From assembly GCF_001424485.1 (NCBI RefSeq), contig NZ_LMQC01000001.1, forward strand, positions 563,755 to 627,754: a DNA stretch of 64,000 bases, written 5' to 3'. The stretch's first letter is position 1; every line of letters starts with the position of its first letter. The stretch comes from Modestobacter sp. Leaf380. Lineage in GTDB: Bacteria > Actinomycetota > Actinomycetes > Mycobacteriales > Geodermatophilaceae. The position numbers and the translations under genes were made by a program. The notes beneath the pieces are model-generated. The model ran no database searches, was not told the DNA's origin, and saw nothing but the letters and a program-made list of their open reading frames with translations. Of the stretch, positions 8,351-17,459 are shown in pieces.

Positions 8351-9277
8351 CTACAACTTCTGGACCTGGCTGAAGGACAGCTCGACCGGGGTCTCGCGGC
8401 CGAAGATCGAGACCAGCACCTGCAGCTTCTGCTGCTCGGCGTTGATCTCGTTGATGGTCGCGGGCAGGGTCGCGAACGGCCCGTCCATGACCGTGACCGA
8501 CTCCCCGACCTCGAAGTCGACGAGGGGCGTGGTGGCCGAGCCACCAGGCGTCGACGGCGTCTCGGGGGAGGCGGCCTGCTTGTGGGTGGTCGCGGGGACC
8601 AGGAGCTTGACGACCTCGTCGATGCTCAGCGGGCTGGGCCGGGAGGTGGCGCCGACGAAGCCGGTGACGCCGGGGGTGTTGCGGACCGCGCCCCACGAGT
8701 CGTCGGTGAGGTCCATCCGGACCAGCAGGTAGCCGGGCAGCACCTTGCGGTTGACCTGCACCCGCTTGCCGTTCTTGATCTCGGTGACCTCTTCGGTCGG
8801 CACCTCGATCTGGAAGATGTAGTCCTCCATGTCCAGGCTGGTGATCCGGGACTCGAGGTTGGTCTTCACCTTGTTCTCGTAGCCGGCGTAGGAGTGGATG
8901 ACGTACCAGTCACCGAACGCCCGGGTCAGCGCCTTGCGCATCGCCTCGGCGGGGTCCTCGTCCTCCTCCTCGGCGGTCTCGAGGACCTCCTCGGTGAGCG
9001 GGTCGTGGTCCGGCGCCGGCTCGGTGTCGGCCCCGACGAGCGCGTCGTCCACGGCACCACGGGCGTTGCCGCTGCCGCCGGCGACCGCGTCGGCCATCGG
9101 GTTGTCGGCGGTCAGGTCGCCGGTGTCGACGGAGCCCTCGGCAGCGCCCGTCTCACGCACGCCGGTCTCGGCGTCGACGGCACCGGTGGCGTCCTCGACG
9201 GCGGCGTCGTCGGCCTGCTCGTCGAGCGTCGCGTCGGTGGCCTCGAGGGCCTCGTCGGTCTCGCGGGGGTCGGTCAC
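8351..9277 (-). CDS. nusG: Transcription termination/antitermination protein NusG
   Basis: Binds RNA polymerase and couples it to Rho or to ribosomal S10. In its 308 residues the NGN domain starts near residue 121 ([20 protein letters not shown]) and the C-terminal KOW domain ends SQVQKL, with [14 protein letters not shown] typical of KOW. The first 120 residues are an acidic, low-complexity extension (many D, E, A, T), longer than in M. tuberculosis NusG. The start is a GTG at 9277 without a strong ribosome binding site, so the exact N-terminus is less sure. It lies between secE and rplK. Confidence 0.96.
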   Translation of the reverse strand: MTDPRETDEALEATDATLDEQADDAAVEDATGAVDAETGVRETGAAEGSVDTGDLTADNPMADAVAGGSGNARGAVDDALVGADTEPAPDHDPLTEEVLETAEEEDEDPAEAMRKALTRAFGDWYVIHSYAGYENKVKTNLESRITSLDMEDYIFQIEVPTEEVTEIKNGKRVQVNRKVLPGYLLVRMDLTDDSWGAVRNTPGVTGFVGATSRPSPLSIDEVVKLLVPATTHKQAASPETPSTPGGSATTPLVDFEVGESVTVMDGPFATLPATINEINAEQQKLQVLVSIFGRETPVELSFSQVQKL

Positions 9278-9332
9278 GGGGAGGGTCTCTTTCCTGTGCG
9301 TCGGTGGTGCGTCGAGCGTCGGTGGTGGTGGC

Positions 9333-10025
9333 TCAGCCGAAGACGGCGAGCACGCCCTGGGCGAAGAGGATGTCCAGGCCGGCCACGAGCGCGACCATGA
9401 AGGCCACGAAGACGATCACCACGGTGGTGTAGGTGATGAGCTCCTTGCGCCCGGGCCAGATGACCTTGCGGAGCTCGGCGACGACCTCGCGCAGGAACCG
9501 GCCGATGGAGCGCTTGTCCCGCAGCTCCTCGGCCCGGGCCTTCTCCGCTGCCGCCCGCGAGCGGGTGCCCTCACCGTCAGCGGCCTTCGAGCCGGTGTTC
9601 TTCCCGCCGGCGGGCCGCGTGGTGCGAGCCTCGCTGGCCGGACGGCCACCGGGCCGGTCACGGCGCCGGACCCGCGGAGCGGCCCCGGTGGCGTCGTCGG
9701 TGTCCTCGTCGTCGGCGTCGTCGGCGGTGATCGCGCCACGACGACGCCGGGCCGGGGTGGCCACGACCTTGTCCTCGTCCTGCGCGGCCTCGGCGGCGAT
9801 CTCGTCCTCGGCCGCCTCGAGCTCGGCGGCGTCGTCGACCCCGGGGGTCTCGGCGTCGATCTGCTCGTCGGTCAGCTCGCCGTCCGCGGCGGCCGGCGTG
9901 GCGTCGGCGGGGGTGCTGTCCCCGGCGCCGGAGGCGGAGCTGCCCGTGGCGGTGGCGTCGTCGGCGGCACCGCCGGAGGCCCGGCGTGCACGGCCGTCCT
10001 CGGTGCCCGGCTCCTCGTCGCTCAC
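9333..10025 (-). CDS. secE: Preprotein translocase subunit SecE with long acidic N-terminal extension
   Basis: Essential subunit of the SecYEG channel. The functional core is only the last 60 residues: the amphipathic segment [20 protein letters not shown] and one membrane helix ([18 protein letters not shown]). About 170 residues of Asp/Glu/Ala/Thr-rich then Arg-rich sequence come before it, compared with total lengths of about 90-160 in other actinobacteria. The GTG start ([11 protein letters not shown]) is in frame throughout. Position next to tRNA-Trp and nusG confirms identity. Confidence 0.94.
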   Translation of the reverse strand: MSDEEPGTEDGRARRASGGAADDATATGSSASGAGDSTPADATPAAADGELTDEQIDAETPGVDDAAELEAAEDEIAAEAAQDEDKVVATPARRRRGAITADDADDEDTDDATGAAPRVRRRDRPGGRPASEARTTRPAGGKNTGSKAADGEGTRSRAAAEKARAEELRDKRSIGRFLREVVAELRKVIWPGRKELITYTTVVIVFVAFMVALVAGLDILFAQGVLAVFG

Positions 10026-10130
10026 TGCGCCTCGCCTCGTCGTCGGTGGTCGGTGGCCGGGTCTGTTCCCGGCCCTGACGGTCCGGTCGACCCGACCGTG
10101 GTCCTGCGCCGCGCGGGGCGGGTCGTGCAG

Positions 10131-10150
10131 GCCGCCGGCTGGCCGGCGGC
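10131..10150 (-). terminator. Hairpin between tRNA-Trp and secE
   Basis: A perfect 9-bp stem GCCGCCGGC/GCCGGCGGC with a 2-base loop lies 6 bases after the 3' end of tRNA-Trp on the minus strand. It could be a terminator, a partial attenuator or a processing signal before secE. Confidence 0.5.
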
Positions 10151-10155
10151 ACGAG

Positions 10156-10228
<73 letters not shown>

Positions 10229-10540
10229 AGGTGCCCGACCGGGGTCGGACACCGGGACCCCCGCCTCGCCGCCGGGGCGGTCCAGGGCACCCTCGGACTG
10301 CTCGATGAGGTGGCCCCGGGGCACGCCGGTGGCGGGGTCGCGAGCCCCAGGACGAGAAGTGTACGGGACCCGGGACACCGGTTGCCGACACACCGTCCCC
10401 GGACCCCCCGGGAGGGTCTCCGCCCAGGTCGGGGACCGTGCCGCCACCCGGTCCACGCCCAGGCCGCCCCCGGGCCGCCGGCGACCCCGCTGACGACCGG
10501 GTCGTGACCGCACCGTGACCGGGCTGACACGATGGTGCCC
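10229..10540. other. 312-base non-coding divergent region
   Basis: Lies between tRNA-Trp (minus) and the aminotransferase gene (plus). I see no credible gene. On the minus strand TACACT (10363-10358) is a candidate -10 box for the tRNA-Trp/secE/nusG transcript; no good -35 box accompanies it. Upstream of the aminotransferase there is no strong ribosome binding site. Confidence 0.6.
10358..10363 (-). promoter_or_regulatory. Candidate -10 box for tRNA-Trp-secE-nusG
   Basis: TACACT on the minus strand matches TANNNT and lies about 130 bases upstream of the tRNA-Trp 5' end. The -35 region is not recognisable. Confidence 0.35.
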
Positions 10541-11821
10541 ATGACCGCCCTGTCGTCCCCGGGGCCCGCCGCGTCGGAGCCCGCTCCCGCTGCAGCCTCC
10601 CCCGCCGCCCCCTCCCCCGCCGACCGCCGTGTCTCGCGCCGGATCGCCGCGATCGCGGAGTCCGCGACCCTGGCCGTCGACGCCAAGGCCAAGGCGCTCA
10701 AGGCCGCGGGCAAGCCGGTCATCGGCTTCGGGGCCGGCGAGCCGGACTTCCCGACGCCGGACTACGTCGTCGAGGCCGCGGTGGCCGCCGCGAAGGACCC
10801 CAAGTACCACCGCTACACCCCCGCCGGCGGGCTGCCCGCGCTCAAGGAGGCCATCGTCGCCAAGACGCTGCGCGACTCCGGCGTCCAGGCGACCCCCGCG
10901 GACGTGCTGGTGACCAACGGCGGCAAGCAGGCCGTCTACGAGGCGCTGGCGACCATGCTGGACCCCGGTGACGAGGTGCTGCTGCCCGCGCCGTACTGGA
11001 CCACCTACCCCGAGGCGATCCGGCTGGCCGGCGGCGTCCCCGTTCCGGTGGTCGCCGACGAGCAGTCCGGCTACCTGGTCTCGGTCCGCCAGCTGGAGGC
11101 CGCGCGCACCCCGCGCACCAAGGTGCTGTTGTTCTGCTCGCCGTCCAACCCCACCGGCGCCGTCTACCCGCCCGAGCAGGTCGAGGAGATCGGCCGCTGG
11201 GCTCTGGAGACCGGCCTCTGGGTGCTCACCGACGAGATCTACGAGCACCTGACCTACGGCGGGGTCACCGCCCCCTCGATGCCCGCGGTCGTGCCCGAGC
11301 TGCAGTCGCGCTGCGTCATCGTCAACGGGGTCGCCAAGACCTACGCCATGACCGGATGGCGGGTGGGCTGGATCCTCGGCCCCTCCGACGTCGTCAAGGC
11401 CGCCACCAACCTGCAGTCGCACGCCACGTCCAACGTGGCCAACGTGTCCCAGGTGGCCGCCATCGCCGCCCTGACCGGCGACCTGTCGGCCGTCGAGGTG
11501 ATGAAGACCGCCTTCGACCGCCGCCGGCACACCATCGTGGACATGCTGCGCCAGATCCCCGGCGTGGCCTGCCCCGAGCCGCAGGGCGCGTTCTACGTCT
11601 ACCCCTCGGTGAAGGCCCTGCTGGGCCGCGAGATCGCCGGCCGCACGCCGCAGACCAGCGTGGAGCTGGCGGAGCTGGTCCTGGAGGAGGCCGAGGTGGC
11701 CGTCGTCCCGGGCGAGGCCTTCGGCACCCCGGGCTACCTGCGGCTGTCCTACGCCCTCGGGGACGACGACCTGGTCGAGGGGATCACCCGGATGCAGCGG
11801 CTGCTGGGCTCCGCCGGCTGA
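10541..11821 (+). CDS. Pyridoxal phosphate-dependent class I aminotransferase (aspartate aminotransferase type)
   Basis: Cytosolic aminotransferase, 426 residues from ATG 10541 (an alternative ATG at 10532 adds three residues). The first 30 residues are Ala/Pro-rich and not conserved. The core shows [35 protein letters not shown] (split), [14 protein letters not shown], and the PLP-lysine segment [18 protein letters not shown]. These fit the AspC/AatB-type family acting on aspartate and related acids; substrate is not provable from sequence. The gene lies alone on the plus strand and a bidirectional terminator follows it. Confidence 0.92.
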   Translation: MTALSSPGPAASEPAPAAASPAAPSPADRRVSRRIAAIAESATLAVDAKAKALKAAGKPVIGFGAGEPDFPTPDYVVEAAVAAAKDPKYHRYTPAGGLPALKEAIVAKTLRDSGVQATPADVLVTNGGKQAVYEALATMLDPGDEVLLPAPYWTTYPEAIRLAGGVPVPVVADEQSGYLVSVRQLEAARTPRTKVLLFCSPSNPTGAVYPPEQVEEIGRWALETGLWVLTDEIYEHLTYGGVTAPSMPAVVPELQSRCVIVNGVAKTYAMTGWRVGWILGPSDVVKAATNLQSHATSNVANVSQVAAIAALTGDLSAVEVMKTAFDRRRHTIVDMLRQIPGVACPEPQGAFYVYPSVKALLGREIAGRTPQTSVELAELVLEEAEVAVVPGEAFGTPGYLRLSYALGDDDLVEGITRMQRLLGSAG

Positions 11822-11835
11822 CCCGACCGACCCGT

Positions 11836-11867
11836 GCGGGCCGTCTCCCCCCGGGGAGGCGGCCCGC
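11836..11867. terminator. Bidirectional terminator hairpin
   Basis: Fifteen-base arms (GCGGGCCGTCTCCCC and complement, one G-T wobble) with a 2-base loop lie between the convergent aminotransferase and M1 peptidase genes. Confidence 0.8.
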
Positions 11868-11881
11868 GGTGCGTCCGGGGG

Positions 11882-13297
11882 TCAGTCCGGGAGGTCCTCG
11901 TCGTCCAGCGCGCCGGCGTCGAGCAGCACGCGGGTGGCGGCCGGCAGGTCCTGCAGGGCCAGCGCCAGGTCGGCCGGCGTCGCCGTCGTCCAGGCGGCGG
12001 CCTCGACGTAGCAGCGCAGGGCGGCGTCGAAGGCCGCCGGCCCGGCTGCGGCCCGCGCAGCCAGCAGCGCCGCCGCGCCCTTGCCGTACACGGCCTGGAC
12101 GTACTGCCGGTCGTCGGCGTAGTCGGTCATCGCACCCCCGACCGGGACGTCCGAGCGCAGCCGGGCCTGCAGCTGGGCCTCGGTGAGCGGTGCGTCCTGC
12201 ACCGACTCGGCGTAGCTGGCGAAGGCCTCGTCCAGCCAGGGGTCGCGGGCCTGGTCGTCCCCGACCATCCCGTAGAACCACATGTGCGCGACCTCGTGCA
12301 GCAGGACGACGGGGTCCGGGCTGGCCATCAGGATGGAGCTCGGGTACTCGATCCCACCGCCGAAGTCGGGCAGCACCGGCACGGTGAGCGTCGCGTAGGG
12401 GAAGTCCCCGAACCGGGCGGCCAGGTCGGCGATGTCGGCCACCGTGGCGTCCGCGACGGCCTGCGGGTCGGTGGCGTCGGCGGGGAGCACCCCCGCGGTC
12501 ACCTGGACGCCGTCGACCTCCGCGGTGGCGGTGCGGAACTCCCCGACGGCGACGCTGACGTCGCGCGCCACCGGCTCGTGCGAGGTCCAGACCCGTCGGC
12601 CGTCACCGGCGTCCACGGGCTCGTCCTGGTCGCCGGTCATCAGCACGGTCAGAGCGGCCGACGCCTCGACCGACACCCGGGTGTCGGCGACCGGGCTGGA
12701 GGCCGTCTCGCCCAGCAGCTCCACGAAGGGCGCCCGGGACCAGCCCACACCGGGCTCCCAGGCCAGCAGCGGGGCGCCGCTGGCCCACCAGGACACCTCG
12801 TCGTCGGCACCGAACCGGTCGAACCCGCCGACGCCCAGCGCCAAGGTGAAGTCCAGCTCCACCTCGGTGGTGTCCCCGGCCGCGAGCTCACCTGCCAGCT
12901 CCACCACGTACAGGCCGCCGGGCCCGACCGCACCGGCGGACTCGTACCCGCCGCGCTCGACGTCGTCCCCGCGGACGTCGTCGACGGTGAGGCCGGAGCC
13001 CGCCTCGACCGAGCCGGGGCCGTTGGGCACCAGCCGGAACACCAGCTCCTCGGTGTCCAGGTCGGGGGCGAAGGAGACCGTCTCGGTGCCGGTGACGGTG
13101 CGCCCGTCCTCGGCGAGGGAGAACTCCAGATCCACCCGCGGCCGGTCCGGGTCGGGCTCGGCCCGCTCGGCGGGGCAGGCCCCGGGCTCGGTGGTGGGTG
13201 CCGGGGTCGACGGCACTGCGCCCGGCGTGGTGCCGTCGGCGGCGGTGCAGCCGGCCAGCAGGAGGACACCGGCGAGCAGCACCGCTGCCCGGCGCAC
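11882..13297 (-). CDS. M1 family zinc metallopeptidase, lipoprotein
   Basis: Predicted surface-anchored aminopeptidase. The protein (471 residues) begins with a lipoprotein signal (VRRAAVLLAGVLLLAGC, lipobox LAGC), so it should be anchored outside the membrane. The zinc site HEVAH (residues 334-338) is followed after 18 residues by the third ligand Glu in DEAFASYAES. GGIEYPS takes the place of the GAMEN exopeptidase motif, as in many bacterial M1 homologues. GTG 13297 gives an intact signal peptide and lies 2 bases past the hadB stop, so it belongs to the rpmG-had operon. Confidence 0.9.
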   Translation of the reverse strand: MRRAAVLLAGVLLLAGCTAADGTTPGAVPSTPAPTTEPGACPAERAEPDPDRPRVDLEFSLAEDGRTVTGTETVSFAPDLDTEELVFRLVPNGPGSVEAGSGLTVDDVRGDDVERGGYESAGAVGPGGLYVVELAGELAAGDTTEVELDFTLALGVGGFDRFGADDEVSWWASGAPLLAWEPGVGWSRAPFVELLGETASSPVADTRVSVEASAALTVLMTGDQDEPVDAGDGRRVWTSHEPVARDVSVAVGEFRTATAEVDGVQVTAGVLPADATDPQAVADATVADIADLAARFGDFPYATLTVPVLPDFGGGIEYPSSILMASPDPVVLLHEVAHMWFYGMVGDDQARDPWLDEAFASYAESVQDAPLTEAQLQARLRSDVPVGGAMTDYADDRQYVQAVYGKGAAALLAARAAAGPAAFDAALRCYVEAAAWTTATPADLALALQDLPAATRVLLDAGALDDEDLPD

Positions 13298-13299
13298 GG

Positions 13300-13728
13300 T
13301 CAGCTCAGCGCGACGACGGCGCGGGCGAGGGAGAGGACCTTCTCGCCGCCGCTGGTGACGGTGAGGTCGACGCGCACGCGGCCGTCCTCCAGCACGGCCG
13401 CGACCCGGCCACGCACGACGAGCTCGGCGCCGACGCCGTCGTCGGGGACGACGACCGGGCGGCTGAAGCGGACCGAGTACTCGACGAGGGCTCCCGGGTC
13501 GCCGGCCCACGCGGTGACGGCGCGGGCGGCCAGTCCGGCGGTGAGCATGCCGTGGGCGATGACGCCGGGCAGGCCGACCTCGGTGGCGACCCGTTCGTTC
13601 CAGTGGATGACGTTGAAGTCACCCGAGGCCCCGGCGTAGCGGACCAGGTCGGCGCGGGTGACCGGGGTGACCTGCTCGGGGAGCTCGGTGCCGACCTCGA
13701 CGTCGGCGGACCGGACGACGGCGGCCAT
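13300..13728 (-). CDS. hadB: MaoC-like (3R)-hydroxyacyl dehydratase subunit HadB
   Basis: Hot-dog fold dehydratase subunit of 142 residues. The hydratase signature GDFNVIHWNERVA with the catalytic Asp/His pair, then GVIAHGMLTAGLAARAV, are present, so this is the catalytic member. ATG 13728 overlaps the TGA of hadA (ATGA). In mycobacteria HadAB dehydrates acyl carrier protein-bound intermediates of FAS-II. Gene order rpmG-hadA-hadB is the same here, but hadC is absent and replaced by the M1 peptidase. The substrate in this organism is not shown. Confidence 0.9.
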   Translation of the reverse strand: MAAVVRSADVEVGTELPEQVTPVTRADLVRYAGASGDFNVIHWNERVATEVGLPGVIAHGMLTAGLAARAVTAWAGDPGALVEYSVRFSRPVVVPDDGVGAELVVRGRVAAVLEDGRVRVDLTVTSGGEKVLSLARAVVALS

Positions 13729-14174
13729 CAGGCGGTGCCCCGCGCGACGAGCATCGAGCTGGTGCGGCACACCGGCTCACCGTCCTCGGTGGCCAGGTCG
13801 ACGCGGGTGGTCAGCATGTCGTTGCCGGCCACGCTGCGCACGGCCTCGACGGAGGCGGTGGCGACCAGCCGGTCCCCGGCGCGGATGGGGCGGTGGTGCA
13901 CGAACTTCTGCTCCCCGTGCACGACCCGGCTGTAGTCGATGGCGACGTCGGGGTCCTCCAGGACCACGTTCCCGGCACCCAGGCTCAGCACGATGGCGAA
14001 CGTGGGCGGGGCGATGACGTCGGGGTGGCCGGCCGCGCGGGCGGCGGCGGGGTCCCGGTAGACCGGGTCGGGGTCACCGATCGCGGTGGCGAACTCGGCG
14101 ATCTTCTCGCGACCCACCTCGTACACGACGGAGGGCGGGTAGCTGCGCCCGACCAGTCCTGCGTCCAGCGCCAT
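13728..14174 (-). CDS. hadA: MaoC-like (3R)-hydroxyacyl dehydratase subunit HadA
   Basis: Partner subunit of HadB; 148 residues starting MALDAGLVGRSYPPSVVYEV. It carries the hot-dog segment AIGDPDPVYRDPAAARAAGH followed by APPTFAIVLSL, and lacks the catalytic DxxxxH arrangement of HadB, as expected for the substrate-binding subunit. It follows rpmG by 39 bases and overlaps hadB. In M. tuberculosis the same neighbours flank hadA, which supports orthology more strongly than sequence similarity alone. Confidence 0.9.
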   Translation of the reverse strand: MALDAGLVGRSYPPSVVYEVGREKIAEFATAIGDPDPVYRDPAAARAAGHPDVIAPPTFAIVLSLGAGNVVLEDPDVAIDYSRVVHGEQKFVHHRPIRAGDRLVATASVEAVRSVAGNDMLTTRVDLATEDGEPVCRTSSMLVARGTA

Positions 14175-14213
14175 GCTCCCCGCCCTCCGTCGTGTCTCGC
14201 GGTCCTGCTGGGG

Positions 14214-14378
14214 TCAGCGGGTCTCGCGGTGGACAGTGTGCTTCTTGTCCTTGGGGCAGTACTTCTTCAGCTCGAGCCGGTCGGGGTCGTTCCGACGGTT
14301 CTTGCGGGTGATGTAGTTGCGGTTCTTGCACTCCTGGCAAGCCAGGGTGATCTTCGGGCGTACGTCGGTGGCTGCCAT
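14214..14378 (-). CDS. rpmG: 50S ribosomal protein L33
   Basis: Translated by hand: 54 residues, [19 protein letters not shown] to THVHRETR-type ending (TVHRETR). L33 is a small large-subunit protein near the E site. The N-terminal CQEC pair is present, but the second zinc pair is incomplete: the segment reads YCPKDKKHT, with Asp where CxxC would have its second Cys. A GACAC spacer leads to the ATG. It is followed by hadA and lies next to tRNA-Met and tRNA-Thr, as rpmG2 does in mycobacteria. Confidence 0.95.
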   Translation of the reverse strand: MAATDVRPKITLACQECKNRNYITRKNRRNDPDRLELKKYCPKDKKHTVHRETR

Positions 14379-14433
14379 GAGCGTGTCCTCGCCTTGTGCT
14401 GGGTGGGTGGAGTGTGGGAGGTCCCCACACGCC

Positions 14434-14458
14434 GACGGACCCCGCGAGGGGGTCCGTC
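14434..14458 (-). terminator. Hairpin between tRNA-Met and rpmG
   Basis: A 10-bp perfect stem GACGGACCCC/GGGGTCCGTC with a 5-base loop lies 6 bases after the tRNA-Met 3' end; terminator or processing signal. Confidence 0.6.
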
Positions 14459-14463
14459 ATGGG

Positions 14464-14537
14464 TAGCGGCGACCGGACTTGAACCGGTGACACAACGATT
14501 ATGAGCCGTTTGCTCTACCAGGCTGAGCTACGCCGCC
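14464..14537 (-). tRNA. tRNA-Met (anticodon CAT), elongator type
   Basis: A 74-nt cloverleaf: acceptor GGCGGCG/CGCCGCT (first pair G-U), D stem GCTC/GAGC, anticodon loop CTCATAA, T arm ACCGG-TTCAAGT-CCGGT. It lacks the initiator hallmarks (C1-A72 mismatch, GGG/CCC anticodon stem), so an elongator tRNA is likely. Confidence 0.93.
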
Positions 14538-14580
14538 GCGATCGTCAGGCCCGGTCTGGCGACCGGCCCGGGCTGATCGG

Positions 14581-14653
14581 AGCCCCTTTACGGAATCGAA
14601 CCGTAGACCTTCTCCTTACCATGGAGACGCTCTGCCGACTGAGCTAAAGGGGC
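14581..14653 (-). tRNA. tRNA-Thr (anticodon GGT)
   Basis: A 73-nt cloverleaf: acceptor GCCCCTT/AAGGGGC, anticodon stem TCTCC/GGAGA enclosing ATGGTAA (GGT), T arm TACGG-TTCGATT-CCGTA. It lies 43 bases upstream of tRNA-Met on the same strand, probably co-transcribed. Confidence 0.96.
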
Positions 14654-14776
14654 CTGCTTGCTCCCGGAGACCTTACCCCCGGCCCTCTCGGGCGGGTGCT
14701 CGGCCCCTCTCGGAGCGTGCCCGGAGACTCTAACAAACGCCCCGGAGGTCGTGTCGCAGGGTGTCCCGTGCGCGTC

Positions 14777-17329
14777 TCAGGAGCGCACGAAGAGCCGACG
14801 GTGCGCGGCCCCGGGTGCGGCGGAGCGGATGCCGGTGCGGGCCAACAGCCAGTTCTCCAGCCGGTCGTCGGGCAGCGGACGGCTCACCAGGAAGCCCTGG
14901 AGCTTGTCGCAGCCCATCTCGGCCAGCAGGTCCCGGGTGACCTCGTCCTCGACGCCCTCGGCGACCACGCGCAGGCCCAGGTTGTGCGCCAGCTCGACGA
15001 TCGACCGGGCGATGAAGGACTCGCTCTGACTGGTCGACATGCCCAGCACGAAGGACTTGTCGATCTTGAGCTCGTCGATGGGCAGCTGGCGCAGCTGGGA
15101 CAGCGAGGAGTAGCCGGTGCCGAAGTCGTCCATCGACAGCCGCAGACCCAGCGAGTGCAGGTCGGCCAACACGGTGGAGTTGCGCACCGAGTCGTCGACG
15201 ACACTGCCCTCGGTCAGCTCCAGGGTCAGCAGCTCGCCCGGCACGCCGTGGTGGCGCAGGGCGGCGCGCACCCGGTCGACCAGGTCCACCTCGGCCAGGC
15301 AGCGCGCGGACAGGTTCACCGCCACCGACAGTGCGATGTCCTGGTCCAGCCACTTGCGGCAGCGGGCCAGCGCGAGGTCGAGCACGTAGTCGGTGACCAT
15401 GCCGATCCGGCCGATCTGCTCGGCCAGGCCGATGAAGTCGTCCGGGGGCACGTTGCCGTACCGCGGGTGGGCCCAGCGGACCAGCGTCTCCACCGAGAGG
15501 ATGTCGGAGGTCACCGCGTCGACGATGGGCTGGAAGACCACGGTGATCTGCTTCTCGGCCATCGCGGACTCGAGTTCGGTGCCCAGCTGCAGACGGCGCA
15601 GGCTCTGCTGGTCCAGCACCGGGTGGTAGCTGGCCACGCCGCCCGAGCTGTGGCCGGCCAGCAGGGCGACGTCGGCACGCTGCATGAGCGTGCCGGACTC
15701 GTCCCCGTGCACCGGGGAGGCGGCCACGCCCAGGGTCAACGAGATCTCCAGGTCCAGCCCGGCGACCCGGGCCCGGGTGCTCGCGGCGTCCCGGAGCCGG
15801 CGGGCCGCGCGCTCGGTCGCCGGCAGGCTCAGCCCCGGCAGCATGACGGCGAACTGGCCACCCTCCATCCGGGCGACCAGCGCGGTCGGCGGCGCGTGCT
15901 CGCGCAACAGGCCGGCGGTCACCAGCAGCAGCTCGTCGCTGGCGGCGTGCCCCAGGGTGTCGGTGACCTCGGTGTAGTTGTCCAGCAGGGCGAAGACCAG
16001 CCCGACCCGGGCGTTCCCGGCGTCGACGGCGAGCAGGGCGTCGACCTCGGCGGCCAGCCGCTGGCGGTTGGGCAGCCCGGTGAGCCGGTCGTGGTCGGCG
16101 TCGTAGCGGATCCGGGTGAGCAGCTGCTGCTGGCGGATCGCGGCGTTGACGTGGGTGAGCATGGAGTCCAGCGCCGCCCGGTCGCCGGAGGCGAAGGAGA
16201 CGACGTCGCTCTGCCGGTCGCAGACCTCCAGGTAGCCCGGCTCGCCGGCCGCGGTCATCACCGGCGCACCGAGGACCTCCGCGGCACCGCGACGGGACAG
16301 CGCCACGAGCTCCTCGGGCGTCGCCCGGGCGGTCGACAGCAGGACCGGCCCCCCGCGCTCGGGGTCGACCGCACGCCGGCGGACGAGGTCGTCGGGGTCG
16401 CTGGGGCCGTCGTACCAGGCCTCACCGTCCCCGGCCTGGTCGACGACCAGGCGGGGTTCCTCGTCGAGGTAGGGCGGCAGCCACAGGGCCACGCGCTCGG
16501 CGTTGAGGAGCTCCCGGACGGCGGTGACGATCTGCCGGGTGCCCTCCTCGTCGGGGCTGACCTCCTCCACGCGGCGGGCGAAGTCGTAGACCCGCTGGAC
16601 GTCCCGGCGCTCGCGGGAGGCGCGGGCGGCCTGCCGGAATGTCAGCACGACCGCGGCGACCAGCGGCAGGGTCAGGACCGGGGACCACGCGGTCTGCTCG
16701 TTGAGCAGCAGCACGACGATCCCGACCGCCACGCTCAGCGGGCTGATCGCGGCCTGCGACCCCAGCGTGGTGACGACGAAGGACCACCCCGGCCACGAGC
16801 TGCTCAGGGTGATGGCGCAGGCGACCATGCAGGCGCCGATGACCCCGGAGGACCCGACCGCCAGCAGGAGCGAGGCCCAGGCCAGCGGGTCGGCGAGGTC
16901 CTGCACGGGGAGCACGGACAGCACCAGCGTGGCGGTGGCCACCTCGACGACCGCCTGACCCAGGTTGAACAGGGCCTTGCCGACCGGGTAGCGCTCGCGG
17001 ACCAGCACCAGGGCCAGCGCGGTGACGCGGGCGGCCAGGGTCCAGAGCCCGCCGATCTCGACCAGGGCGACGACGAGGGCCACCTCGGTGAGGGTGATCG
17101 TGAACGTCTGTCGCCGGAACTCCACGTGCAGCGTGACCGAGTCGGTGACCAGGAAGGCCAGGAAGACCACCAGCACGAACCACGACGGCGCGGACGGCGC
17201 GACCTGGGAGAAGACGGGCAGGCCGAGGGCCGCCGCGAGCGACAACGCCAGCACGGCGATGCCCCAGGGCGTCCGGAGCAGGCGCACCGCTCGGCGCGGT
17301 GTGCCCCACTGAGACTCGGCCAACGTCAC
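14777..17329 (-). CDS. Membrane-bound GGDEF-EAL protein (c-di-GMP phosphodiesterase with degenerate cyclase domain)
   Basis: Large signalling protein (850 residues). The first 240 residues hold a run of hydrophobic helices (a membrane sensor region), followed by a GAF-like segment (about 265-385), a GGDEF domain (about 395-570) and an EAL domain (about 575-825). The cyclase motif is degraded to MEGGQF near residue 488, so diguanylate cyclase activity is unlikely. The EAL domain keeps ETLVRW (about 614), VNLSAR, DDFGTGYSSL (about 734) and LKIDKSFV, so phosphodiesterase activity is likely. GTG 17329 is the start; a TAGCCT box lies 28 bases upstream. YajQ, a c-di-GMP-binding family, is encoded nearby. 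Confidence 0.92.
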   Translation of the reverse strand: MTLAESQWGTPRRAVRLLRTPWGIAVLALSLAAALGLPVFSQVAPSAPSWFVLVVFLAFLVTDSVTLHVEFRRQTFTITLTEVALVVALVEIGGLWTLAARVTALALVLVRERYPVGKALFNLGQAVVEVATATLVLSVLPVQDLADPLAWASLLLAVGSSGVIGACMVACAITLSSSWPGWSFVVTTLGSQAAISPLSVAVGIVVLLLNEQTAWSPVLTLPLVAAVVLTFRQAARASRERRDVQRVYDFARRVEEVSPDEEGTRQIVTAVRELLNAERVALWLPPYLDEEPRLVVDQAGDGEAWYDGPSDPDDLVRRRAVDPERGGPVLLSTARATPEELVALSRRGAAEVLGAPVMTAAGEPGYLEVCDRQSDVVSFASGDRAALDSMLTHVNAAIRQQQLLTRIRYDADHDRLTGLPNRQRLAAEVDALLAVDAGNARVGLVFALLDNYTEVTDTLGHAASDELLLVTAGLLREHAPPTALVARMEGGQFAVMLPGLSLPATERAARRLRDAASTRARVAGLDLEISLTLGVAASPVHGDESGTLMQRADVALLAGHSSGGVASYHPVLDQQSLRRLQLGTELESAMAEKQITVVFQPIVDAVTSDILSVETLVRWAHPRYGNVPPDDFIGLAEQIGRIGMVTDYVLDLALARCRKWLDQDIALSVAVNLSARCLAEVDLVDRVRAALRHHGVPGELLTLELTEGSVVDDSVRNSTVLADLHSLGLRLSMDDFGTGYSSLSQLRQLPIDELKIDKSFVLGMSTSQSESFIARSIVELAHNLGLRVVAEGVEDEVTRDLLAEMGCDKLQGFLVSRPLPDDRLENWLLARTGIRSAAPGAAHRRLFVRS

Positions 17330-17356
17330 CCTGTCTGTCGGGAAGCGCGTCGGCCG

Positions 17357-17362
17357 AGGCTA
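17357..17362 (-). promoter_or_regulatory. Candidate -10 box for the GGDEF-EAL gene
   Basis: TAGCCT on the minus strand (TANNNT), 27 bases before the GTG start and just after the hairpins that end the upstream small gene. Confidence 0.4.
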
Positions 17363-17402
17363 ACAGCGGGTGAGCACCCCCAGGGGGCACCTCACCCGCA
17401 CG

Positions 17403-17444
17403 GGGCACGGCCGCGTCGCCGGAGCGGCGACGTCGGCCGTGCCC
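17403..17444 (-). terminator. Strong hairpin terminator of the small repeat peptide gene
   Basis: Arms 17403-17421 and 17425-17444 are complementary throughout with one unpaired base and a GAG loop. It starts 15 bases after the stop of the 32-residue ORF. A second weaker stem (GGGTGAG...CTCACCC, about 17368-17398) follows. Confidence 0.8.
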
Positions 17445-17459
17445 GCGGGGTGCTGGAGA

